Shown here: positions 1 to 8,838 of the stretch, piece by piece
Layout of the letters: every line of letters starts with the position of its first letter
Position numbering within the stretch: the stretch's first letter is position 1
Assembly: GCA_002284615.2 (NCBI GenBank)
Contig: MU070317.1
Span: 38,754-56,378 of the forward strand
Reading direction: 5' to 3'
From: Dunaliella salina
Lineage: Eukaryota; Chlorophyta; Chlorophyceae; Chlamydomonadales; Dunaliellaceae
Length of the DNA: 17,625 nt
Notes under the pieces: model-generated
Database searches by the model: none
What the model saw: the letters and a program-made list of their open reading frames with translations, nothing else
Told to the model about the DNA's origin: nothing
Made by a program: the position numbers and the translations under genes

Positions 1-55
<55 letters not shown>

Positions 56-99
56 GCACCCATGCATACCTGCATGCACATACACACACACACACACAC
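1..99. repeat. (CA)n microsatellite, interrupted
   Basis: An uninterrupted CA tract fills positions 1-52 and continues off the left edge of the window. After a short CATG-rich interruption a second CA tract runs at about 73-99. Open frames across it are products of the dinucleotide repeat and are not genes. Confidence 0.97.
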
Positions 100-484
100 A
101 ATCAAGCATGCACAAATGCTCGCGTGGGCTTCGCCAATTTTTCGCGTTGCTTGCAATGCCCACCCCTTGTCCAGTTGGATCACCGCAGCAGCCCCTTCAC
201 CTGCTCACTGCGAGTGAGACTCCAAGCTCACCTTACTTTTGCGTCTGCCTGCACCTGAAGGGACGCATACAAGCTTACCCGGGATGATGTCATCGCACCC
301 CATGCACCTATCCAATGACCCTCAGACCCTAATATGTTGGGGTCGGGGGCCTGTACAGGCCTGAGTATGTTGTGCAGCAGATATCACAAGGATGCACTCA
401 AGGTTTATGGGGGCCACCAGAGGATTTGCATGCCATCTTCCAAGGACCTCCAATTTCCCTTGCTGGGCTTGAATTGGTCAAGCA
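100..484. other. No gene recognised
   Basis: Short open frames exist on the plus strand, but none shows a recognisable domain, convincing splice junctions or codon bias. I see only unique-looking sequence between the microsatellite and the duplicated block that follows. Confidence 0.6.
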
Positions 485-1096
485 CCAAGGGTGTAGCCCA
501 TGTGAAGAGTGTCTGTCATGATGAAGTACAGAGGGTTTCTGACCCTCCAATTGGAAAAAGCCCACCTCACTTGCTTTCCCAATTGGGCAACATTTCCATT
601 TTCAATTTTCAAAAACCACACTCAAAAAACTCTTACAGTTTGGACCGCCAAGTGCCAATCGGACCAGCCATGCATTTATTTGTCAGGTGCAAGGAGGTAA
701 ATCACTGGGGGCCATGGCAGATTGTCATCCGCATTGGCACAATCTGCTTGTGCATGACCCTTGGGCTTGCATTTGGCTAGCCATGGTGTAGCTTGTGTGC
801 GGAGTGCCTGCTACGATGAAGGGACAGTGGGCCGTTGCAGCCCTCCGATTGGGAAAACCCCGCCTCACTTGCTTTCCAAATTCGGCATAAATTTCATTTT
901 CAATTCATGGATTTTTGAATTCAGAAAACAAATTTTTTTGTTGATTTTGGACCGCTGTGTGCCCCCTGGAGGTCGGACCAGTCATATAGTTGTCATGTAT
1001 TTGTCAGGTGCAAGCAGGAGAATTACTGGGGGTTATAGCAGATTTTTATCCTCACTGGCACATTGGCATAATCTGCTCAAAAGCGTGACCCTTGGT
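485..1096. repeat. Imperfect tandem duplication, about 0.3 kb unit
   Basis: Two diverged copies lie head to tail. Shared landmarks in the same order are GGTGTAGC (490 and 785), CTCACTTGCTTTCC (about 567 and 864), TTGGACCGC, TTTGTCAGGTGCAAG, and TGACCCTTGG (755 and 1086). Landmark spacing grows from 295 to 331 bases, so copy 2 carries extra sequence. Neither copy holds a recognisable coding domain. It could be part of an unrecognised mobile element or a local duplication. Confidence 0.85.
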
Positions 1097-2275
1097 TGAC
1101 CCATTCCTTCACCTTGATTGTCCAATGCTGGAAGCCAGTTGACCTCATTCTCACACCTCAGCATAAATGGCTGTATTCCCCTCTTACTGCACGCAGTGGG
1201 GCAGCTTGCCCCGACCTTCGGGTGAGGAATGTCGTGTAAGTGCACGAAGAACAACTCTGTATTACAAGACTATGCTCTTTGGGCTCTGGCATTCCCCAAA
1301 TTTTGTGTTTAACAGGACTACATCACTGGCAACGCCCTCAGCCCTTCCCATGAAGGCAGGCACAATTAGTAGGAAACGGACATCAAAATCCTTTCACAGC
1401 CTCGGCTACAGTGCCGAGCCCATTTACTTGTGCACCCCAGCCCAAATTTCTATACAAAATTTGTTGACTTGTACCAACCTCGCATCCGATCACCTTTCAG
1501 ACCCTGGTACACAATCCTGATGAGCACACTCACATTCATTGAGGGACTAAGGTCCCAACTGTCTTGGGCCCTGTGTTTTGAGCAAGGTATAAGACTTGTA
1601 AGAACAAGATTCTTGCCGGTGCTAAGAGCGCAACTGCAGATGCTGGCAAACGACGGTTTCCACCGTCTGAGTTTCTCCCCATGGTCCCCTCACCCTTGTA
1701 TCTTCACGAGCAAAACCTCCATGGATCCACTTGCACTTGCCCAGACATGCCCTGGGTCCTCTACCCAAATCAGCATCAATTATTCTTACACCAAGAATGT
1801 CTGGGATCGAGCGGGTTTTCAGTGACGGCGGCGTGAGCTCCCACACCCTTGTCCCCCTTCTCCTGGCTGACCCCTACAGGAAGAGCGACACTAAATTGCC
1901 CTGAGAAGTGTTGCCAGCGCCACTGATGGACGCAGGATGACAAAGGTGTGGTCTCTCTAGGCAAGGCGGACCAAGGTGTGGCCTCTCTAGGTAAGGCGTT
2001 GCTAGAACCTGTATGGAATGCTTGGCCTGCCACAAACCTAGAGTGGGAGAGAAGCTGGGGATACAGGGAACAGCTGCCTTCTTGTCGAGTTCCCCATTGA
2101 GATCCCTGGGCTGACTGTGGACCTCCATGTACTTCAACTGGAGAGGCCCATGCCAACACGAACTCTTCTTGACCAGGGCTTCTATCTTCGGTGTATGAAT
2201 GCAAGCTAACCTCCTCCCAGCCTCTCGACACCCTTATTCACATCGCTTGGCTTAATAATACGGAACATGCATTGT

Positions 2276-2276
<1 letters not shown>
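1097..2276. other. Gene-poor interval with a 30-bp tandem duplication
   Basis: The longest open frame here is on the minus strand (2231-1776), is low-complexity and resembles no family I know. A 30-bp unit is tandemly duplicated at 1941-1970 and 1971-2000 with about five differences. I see no RNA gene or mobile element. Confidence 0.6.

Positions 2277-2334
<58 letters not shown>
2277..2334. repeat. (AC)29 microsatellite
   Basis: Fifty-eight bases of perfect AC dinucleotide repeat. The histidine/threonine-rich frame over it is an artefact of the repeat. Confidence 0.98.
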
Positions 2335-2337
<3 letters not shown>

Positions 2338-3304
2338 TGCCAGTAATATCGCTGAGGTCAAGGGCTACAGGTATTCAGGCACATACAATAGAGGCGTTCG
2401 AGCTTGCTTGCCTTTGAGGGCTGTGGGCCATTCTATGGCTACCAAGCGGATGTTGGTGCAGGAGGGCCTTCTGGTAGGCGTGGAGACTGGCTGATTATCA
2501 ATGGGCGAGTTATCCCAAGAAACTTAATTTGAGAAATCCTTGATGGAACCAGGAGGCTGCAAGAAGTAACTTCATGTTTCAATCCCATTAAGAACTATGT
2601 ATTCGGATCCTGAGATCAAGAGCTATCAATTGGTATATGTATGGGTCCGATCCGAGGAGGGGGGGGGGGTGTCTGGCGGTGAAAATGGGAATCTCATAAA
2701 TTTGGGACACCCCCTCCAGAATTTTTGTGGTCCACTTCTACGGAATTCTAAAGGCATCATTGGATTCTTGAGCTTAATAATCGTCTAATGGCACCCTTTT
2801 TGGGTTAAATGAGTGAAGGGGGGGGGTCTGTGTGCATGGCTGGGAGTCAGTGCCATACGCGCGAGGGTGTGGGCGGCAGGGGGTGGAGGGGAACGTGCGG
2901 CAAACCAGTTCAAACTTCCTGGATAGTGACAACGTATGGTTTGAATATGCAAAGTGAAGTCAGGAGGGCAGTTAGTGGACTTACAAGCCAGTTGTGGGTG
3001 CCTGGAAGGGCAGGTATGCATGGGCGTCCACTGCTCAGTTTTTGTCCCATAACTCAGCTGCAACTCACTTTTCCAGTATGATGAGTATGCAGATGGATAG
3101 CTGTTTCAAAAAGGAGCAGATAAATACCCTTTTTGTCCGCATAGGGTTACTGCATGGGGGGTTTTGGGGTGGGTGGGTGGGTCAGGGGGTTCCACCCAGT
3201 TTTTTTTGTACACTACTTTTTTAATGCTCCTGATGGAACAGAAATTTTTGTTGCATTTTCTTTGATTCTTTGCTTGGAGGATCACATGGCTGTCTTATTA
3301 TTAT
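2335..3304. other. No gene recognised; G-rich tracts
   Basis: This is probably the 3' flank, and perhaps the 3' UTR, of the minus-strand PSRP3 gene. It has plus-strand poly-G runs near 2660 and 2818 and a strong G-quadruplex-type cluster at 3155-3188. TTACA at 2981-2985 reads TGTAA on the minus strand, the chlorophyte poly(A) signal, and could end the PSRP3 transcript if the tentative last exon is right. Confidence 0.45.
3155..3188 (+). other. Potential G-quadruplex
   Basis: At least five G runs of three or more (GGGGGG, GGGG, GGG, GGG, GGG, then GGGGG) are separated by loops of one to four bases. This satisfies the usual G4 pattern on the plus strand, which is the template strand for PSRP3 transcription. 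Formation is inferred from the pattern only. Confidence 0.55.
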
Positions 3305-3404
3305 TCAGGAAAATAAACACTCTGCACTTACTGCAAGCGCTGCCTTTCCAATCCCCAGTGGGGGCTGAAAACGATGAATCTCCTCGTTAAGTATCAGTGT
3401 TAGT
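3305..3404 (-). other. Tentative last coding exon of PSRP3
   Basis: After an AG at 3406-3405 the frame needed to follow exon 5 (phase 2) reads LTLILNEEIHRFQ, then runs to a TGA at 3307-3305. Ycf65 proteins end with a segment of the form LLN-x(3)-E-V/I-I-N-x-W-Q. The match of ILN, E, I, an aromatic residue and Q is suggestive but about three residues short. A GTAAGT (minus strand, plus 3331-3326) could instead be a donor leading to a further exon. The weak acceptor (TTTGAAAG) and short match keep confidence low. Confidence 0.33.
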
Positions 3405-3490
3405 CTTTCAAATCCAGGATTAATGGCTCCCAAGCAGGCATTGCATCAAGCAAGCAGACCAACCCACCACATGGGCATGGTCAGCACCCT

Positions 3491-3725
3491 GCACTCACTT
3501 CTCAACCACCCACTTCCTGCCACGTACTCACTTCTCTGCCACCTACTTCCTGCCCCAAACTCTCTTCTCAGCCATCCACTTCAAAACTCTGAAAACACTT
3601 ACCCAGCCATCCATTTCCTGCCCGCACCCACATCTCAGCCACCCACTCCCCAACCCCATAGTCACTTCTCAGCCTCCAATCCCCAACCCCGTACTCACTT
3701 CTCAGCCATCCACTTTCTGCTCTCC
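3491..3725. repeat. ~33-bp tandem array copying the PSRP3 exon 5 donor junction
   Basis: About seven degenerate units of roughly 33 bp share a plus-strand core GTACTCACTTCTCAGCCATC followed by CACTTCCTG. On the minus strand each core is the end of exon 5 (coding WMAEK) plus the GTGAGT donor. The rightmost unit (from 3691) is the real junction, and the others lie downstream in the intron. Units starting near 3491 and 3524 keep ACTCAC, a complete GTGAGT on the minus strand. Others have decayed to CTCTCT, ACTTAC or GTCAC. Confidence 0.85.
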
Positions 3726-6038
3726 AGGGCCCTCCTCAAGTCCTCCCAGGCGTCCTTGCGTGGCCACACAAAGTATTCTGTTAGAGGGCTAGTTTGTCCC
3801 TGCAGGAAAATAGGAGGCACACTGGTTACAACAAACAGCATGGATGTCAGGCTCTCTGCATCAGCATATGCCATCGAAAACATCGATTTTTGACGTGCGC
3901 AAGAGCCCAAACATACCTGCTCTTCGCTCTAATTTTCTTAGTGTCTGTTGTGTGAACAAGGTATGCATCCCGAGACAGCATTATCATTTCAAGGCACTTA
4001 TTAATTTTGAGGTTGGCGCCGCCCTCACATTAAGAGTAAAGGATTCCGTGCTCCCAGCAACATAGAAGTAGATTGTCATTTGAATTGAGGTGGCACAGCA
4101 TGGGCTCTTGTACAACCACCTAAACACATGCAACCTTTTCACATGGACATGCTGATTGCCTTGCACTGCCCCTTCTACATATGGGTGAAAAGTGGGCAAA
4201 GCAATGACCCCACCCAGTCTGCAAGAGTGCTGCAGCCAAGTGCATCTGCTTCTTTGTCAATTAGCCAAATCAACTCAGTTTTTGATACAATAGAAATGTA
4301 TGATAACCCTTTGTGTGAACATCTCTCTGTCCATTCTCCTAACACTTGAACATTCTGCGTGGATGGTCCGTTTATCATGCACAGCTCTGCAGCAATTTAA
4401 CCAATCATGTCATATGCTACAGGAAAAGCAGCTAACGACCATGTGTCGGCAAACCAAAGCACAGCATACCCAGTTTGAGGGCTGAGGGCTGCAACCATGT
4501 CACACTCATCCATTGGGGGATGCCCCCTTGCATGCAGCTCAGCATGCAAGCATCTCATGTGAATACATGCACAACAGTGCTTGATGATAATGCGACATGC
4601 TGTGCCATTGGTTGAGTTGTACACAACAGCAAGTCATGCAAGTCGTCCAGACATCTGTTGAAGAAAATCATTATGTGTAAGAGAGTCGTGAATGCTTGAT
4701 GCCAATGCCTGTGGTCCACAGGACAGTGGAGGGCAGCTGTGATGCCAGCATGGCCTGGACACAGTGCCCTGCTGGAAAAGACCAGTAGCCTTGGGAACAG
4801 CAAGAGCAGAAGCGGCAGCAAGGCAGGACTAGATGGAGACCAGTGCATGCATGCAAACTAAGAACATGGACCATCCGTGACTAGCAACCCGCAAATGTGC
4901 TATGGCCCAACGGCATGCAAGGCCTGACACTTTCAGCACATGCTGCATACTTCTGGTGCATTACTTACCCTGCTATACACTTGGTCCACAGCCACAGCAA
5001 TGTTCTTTTCCTGCCACAGGAATGTCAGCCGGTACTCGGGCAGGGCTATCCTCTCTTCCGCGCTGCTAGTGAACCAGTCAACGTTGGTCTCAGACCAGTT
5101 CTGCATAGCAAAACGTAAATGGAAGCTGGTGAGTTGGACGAACTCGAAAAGTTGCGAGCAGCCATCACCCCAAACCCTGCTTAAGAAAATAGCTTCCCTT
5201 CGTGCACTTGCAGTTCCACCCCTTACCTGTGGAACCAGGTTTGCCAGCTCCTGGCGCGTCAGCTTGTACTGCACGGATGCCTGCTTGTCCTGGGGTGACA
5301 CCGCATACATCTCCTCGTCATCAAATTTGCTGTAGCCGGTGGCCCCCTGCCAGTCCTCCTCCACCACCTCCGTGCCCTCATTATCAGAGACTGCAGTCAG
5401 CGTCTGCCCTAGCATTGGATCGATGGTGCCGTCGGCGTCAATGCGCTTGCTCAGGCGGCCTGCCAGGCTCTCCTGCAACCTGGGCTCGAACTCGCTCTCC
5501 AGTGCCTGCTCCATGGTGTAGGTCTGCATTATGTTCTCCGCCACACGGATGGCCTCCTTGGCCTCATCATCCTGTATATGTGTGTGTGTGGGGGGTTGAA
5601 TGATAGGAAAGGGTCAGGTGCCCACCAGGTTAAGTACACCCATACACAATTGGCGCTGCTTTTGCAACCTAAACAAAAACAAACACCTACACTCACCAGC
5701 ACCACGCCCGCATCCATCTCATCCTCCTCCATCGTATCTGTGGACTCCATGGTGCCAACCTATGTGTGGAATTGGGAATTGGGAGGAAGGACTACATGGG
5801 TGCTGTGCGTGTTTGCTTTTGGCTCCACAATTGTACCAGACTGGCTGCTGCTGCATCATCTCCTTTCCCCATCCAATTCAGGACCCGCTGGCTGCATGTC
5901 TTGCCTCACCAGGGCTGGCTCAGCTGCCTTGGTTGCAAGCTTGGTTCCACGCCTCCCGGACACGCATTTGGCTGGGACGGGTGGGCGGGCACAGCCCGTC
6001 TTGCCCACAGCAGAGTTGACGTGTCTGCTGAGGAGCAT
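3699..6038 (-). CDS. PSRP3: Plastid-specific 30S ribosomal protein 3 (PSRP3, Ycf65 family, cS23)
   Basis: Structural protein of the plastid ribosomal small subunit, nuclear-encoded and imported. My spliced model has exons 6038-5910, 5759-5697, 5571-5227, 5100-4969 and 3799-3699. The first four are exact multiples of three and all join in phase 0. Donors are GTGAGG, GTGAGT, GTAAGG, GTAAGT and GTGAGT; acceptors are ATAG, ACAG, GCAG and GCAG. Exon 1 ([15 protein letters not shown]..., 43 residues) is basic and rich in Ser/Ala/Thr with almost no acidic residues early on, like a chloroplast transit peptide. Residues about 44-195 are an acidic extension absent from short Ycf65 proteins. The Ycf65 domain follows: [18 protein letters not shown] in exon 4 and [19 protein letters not shown] in exon 5, matching the family hallmark (F/L)W-x-(E/D)KNIA-x-AVDQV...SPLTEYFFWPR-x-DAWE. 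Exon 5 ends in phase 2, so at least one further exon is needed (tentative at 3404-3305). The start is the first ATG of the transit-like segment; the frame is open upstream to 6260. Confidence 0.88.
3800..4968 (-). other. PSRP3 intron 4 (1,169 bp), no embedded gene seen
   Basis: Bounded by GTAAGT (minus, plus 4968-4963) and a TTTTCCTGCAG acceptor ending at 3800. It is much longer than the other PSRP3 introns (150, 125 and 126 bp). Short open frames on both strands show no recognisable domains, and I found no terminal repeats marking an inserted element. Confidence 0.7.
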
Positions 6039-6704
6039 TATTTTATGGCAAGGCTTTTTTGATGTTCTGTTGTGCTTGCAATTCAAGAAGAGCTGAGCCC
6101 TCGACAAAAAGCGTGGAGAGCTCCTAAGTAGTTGCCTGATGAGCTGGATATATGTTTCAAGGATATTTTCCGTGGTGGTATCCTGTCTCAGGACCCCAAT
6201 GACTGGTCTTTTGCCATCGCAGGCCAGACTTGATTGGTTTATCGTTGGTTTATCGTCCAAAAATTAAATTTGATGATGATTTTGAGTCAGGTATGCCCTG
6301 CATACGTGTGAGTCTTCAAAGCGTGTGCGTCCTCAAAGCACTTCGAAAGTTGGGAAGGAAGGCGAGAGTCACTGTGCTGGAGCTGGATGACGTGCCAGCT
6401 CCAAAGTTCACACCTGGGTGATATGTGTTGGCCTGCCTCACATTTGGCAACGCATACTCGTAGTACAACGCCAGCAAAGGGTACCACTTTCTAAAAAGGA
6501 GGATTGGTTTCATAGGTACAGACCATGGTTGATATCATCTCCAGGATACCACCTTGGGCGTTGCTTGTGTTTTCTTGTGTTTTCTATGGTGCAAAAGGAA
6601 ACTTGCAATGTTCTTCTTGGTGCTGGCGGGGCTAGTTATGATGAACATACCGTAAATCAACTCAAAAAAGGAAATATGCCTCAATTGCCAATGAGCCAAC
6701 AAGC
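6039..6704. other. Upstream flank of PSRP3; nothing recognised
   Basis: This should hold the PSRP3 5' UTR and promoter on the minus strand. I see no clear TATA box or other motif I could defend. The minus-strand frame is open from 6260 to the proposed start at 6038, so a longer N-terminus cannot be excluded, but the segment from 6038 has the better transit-peptide character. Confidence 0.45.
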
Positions 6705-7292
6705 TTGCAGCACCTACTAGGGGTCTGCTGGGGTCTAGTAGAGGCCTCACGACAACAGCATGGTGAACGCGCATGCCACTTCAAGGTGCAGAGATTGCTT
6801 TCCCCACGACCGTCCTGGATATGGATGGGACTGTTTATACTGCCCAAACCTTCGATCAATTCAGGAAACAAGGGATGGACCCCCAAAGACCTGTCAAAGT
6901 TACACGAAGGTTCCGTGCCCATTCTGTGCAAACCTACCTCAACCAAGCGTGCCATTGAAAATTGCAAGGTATTCCCTAATGGTACAGGCTCCTCAGCCCG
7001 CCACCAAAGCTGCCCAGATGCTATCTTTGTGGGCTCTACATTAGGTCGACCAGTCAAACTGGATCCCTCCAATATCCCTGATTGCAACATGGACATCCAA
7101 CTTGTTGGATTAAAATCCTGCCTCAGCGCAAACCCCTTCGTCACATTAAAACGGGCAGCAACTCAGCTTTCTCACACAGTCACCAGATTGAAATCCCGCA
7201 GCTCAAGAATTCCGAACAGGAGTAACAAAGTGACTCAGCATAATATCTTCATTGGTGAAGCTGTGGAGTTTGAGCATTTTGTGGTGTCATGA
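6705..7292 (+). pseudogene. Probable pre-RT fragment of the LINE
   Basis: A 195-codon open frame whose central part is free of stops. I recognise no named domain in it. It is assigned to the LINE because its end (IFIGEAV, from ATTGGTGAAGCTG at 7251) looks like a damaged version of the sequence that resumes after the 7360-7660 insertion (IGVAGT, from ATTGGTGTGGCTG at 7662). After one stop, that part continues as EYAIKPLLNLGLTKHKA and runs towards the RT in the same orientation. The true start and frame near 6705-6860 are unclear, and it may equally belong to another dispersed repeat. Confidence 0.5.
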
Positions 7293-7448
7293 GAGTATAT
7301 TTTCTGGAACCGCGTATGACCTTAATTGGTGTGGCTGCAACCCCAATTTGGTGTGGCTGTGGATCCTGAGCATCTGGTGGTGTCGTGAGAGTAAATTTTC
7401 TGGAACCTAACACTTATGGAACCTGGCGGGATTTCTTTGCTTAACTCC
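7251..7448. repeat. 98-bp tandem duplication
   Basis: Two diverged copies start at about 7253 and 7351. Each contains GAGCAT, then GGTGGTGTCGTGAGAG or its near match, and TTTTCTGGAACC. They overlap the left edge of the LINE-in-LINE insertion, so the duplication probably accompanied or followed that insertion. Confidence 0.75.
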
Positions 7449-7660
7449 GCATGTTCATTCTATACACAGTGACTGTGCATGTTTCTTCCAGCAGTTGACA
7501 CTTCCAAACTCAGCTCAAGCCTTTGTTTCCACATTCAGTTGACATTTGTACACAAATTTGAGCACTGCTTTCTTTTTGATACTGCTCTGATTACAGGCCT
7601 TTGCCTTTCCGCTCATCTGCCCTTGTAGGCGGATAGAGCGATGTAATCTTACCTAACCTG
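7360..7660 (+). mobile_element. 5'-truncated LINE 3' end inserted in the larger LINE
   Basis: Its tail at 7611-7658 (GCCCTTGTAGGCGGATAGAG and so on) matches the 3' end of the surrounding LINE at 12728-12773 with about three differences over 43 bases. It must therefore be a second LINE copy or a close relative. A shared CAGTTGACATTT upstream (about 7537 and 12669) extends the relation. The 14-mer AATTGGTGTGGCTG follows the tail at 7661-7674, and near copies precede it at 7345-7359, 7324-7337 and 7251-7263. This fits a LINE target-site duplication of about 14 bp. Which left copy is the true one is unclear. Confidence 0.65.
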
Positions 7661-7834
7661 AATTGGTGTGGCTGGCACTAATTAAAATGAATACGCAATC
7701 AAACCTCTTCTGAATCTGGGCCTTACCAAGCACAAAGCTGCCATTCAAAACTTGACATCCATCATCAACACTAGACATACTAGGCAAACTCCAAGCACGG
7801 CAGTTTTGGAAAAGATGGTTGGGTCCATATCGCA

Positions 7835-8838
7835 AAGTTGAGTGCGGGTGCTTTATCTGGATTAGATGGTATTTCCTATACCCTTCCTTAAATATGCCTG
7901 TTTGCCCCTTGAGCGTGGTCGGAGGGTGAATTACATTAACCTGCTGGTGCCTCTGATAGCAGGCATGTTTAGGGTCTTTTTGAGTAAAGCTAGGATCCCT
8001 AAAGCGTGGAAGGTTGCAAATTTGAGTCCTCTGCATACAAAAGGAGCTATATCAAATCCTGGGAATTACAGAATGATCGCTGTTACTGGGGTTATGTACC
8101 ACATTTACGCAAATGTGTTGAAAGACTTGGTGACAGATTTGTGAGTTCAGAGATGTAAGGTCCCTGATACACAGTTCCGGTTTTATCCAGGTCGGAGCAC
8201 GCTGCATCCCCTTTTTATTTTGAGGCACCTGAAGCATGCTGCAAAAAAGCTCAAACCACAGCAATCACCTAGACTGCATGCTGCCTTCATAGACTTCTCT
8301 CAAGCCTCTGATATCGGACCTCGCTTGCAACTTTGGGACCATCCGCAGTGCATTGCCATGCTTGCACTGCTTTTACACGAAATTAAAGAGATGTACCAAG
8401 ATCATGAATATATTTTGATGGATGGGGATTAAAGGGCACGTGTGCATCCTCCGAATGGAGCTAAGCAAGGTTGTCCTCTGTCCCCTCTCTTGTTTTCCCT
8501 GTACATCAACGACATGGGCAGACACATCAGTGAAGAGATGAAAGGTGCCTTGATAGGAGATGGAGTAAATGGTTTACCGCATATGCTGTATGCGGATGAC
8601 CTGAGTTCAACTACTAACGACCCAGGTGAAATGCAGGTTATGTTAAAATAGGCTACGGACATATGCAGCCAAAAAAGGGCTGACTGTCAACACGTCCAAG
8701 TCAGAGGTCGTACACTTTAATAGTAGGCCTTGTTTTTCCTCGCCTACCTTCATGTATGGAGATGTGGCTCTACCTGAAAAAGAGCAGTTTGAATACCTCT
8801 GGTATGCTTGTTGACAAGCACATGAAGTTGAAAGTGTC
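7835..8838 (+). pseudogene. LINE reverse transcriptase, broken
   Basis: Reverse transcriptase domain of the LINE, which would copy element RNA into DNA at a nicked target. One frame from 7866 to 8648 contains IPKAWKVANLSPLHTKG, NPGNYRMIAVTGVMYHIYANV, domain A (AAFIDFSQASD, about 8280-8312), domain B (NGAKQGCPLSPLLFSLYIND) and domain C with the catalytic YADD at 8589-8600. Two in-frame stops (8142-8144 and 8430-8432) and a TAG at 8649-8651 interrupt it. Frameshifts near 7880, 8650 and 8800 are evident because the adjoining family-like text (LSGLDGISYTL, AAKKGLTVNTSKSEVVHFN and GMLVDKHMKLKVS) lies in other frames. Non-functional. Confidence 0.9.

Noticed and set aside
1776..2231. 151-codon minus-strand open frame.
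   Set aside because: It has no recognisable domain, includes a 30-bp tandem duplication, and competes with overlapping open frames of similar length.
6773..6958. Plus-strand reading with LDMDGT, the motif of HAD phosphatases.
   Set aside because: Only the hexamer fits; no other HAD motif follows and the frame stops quickly. It overlaps a longer LINE-like frame.
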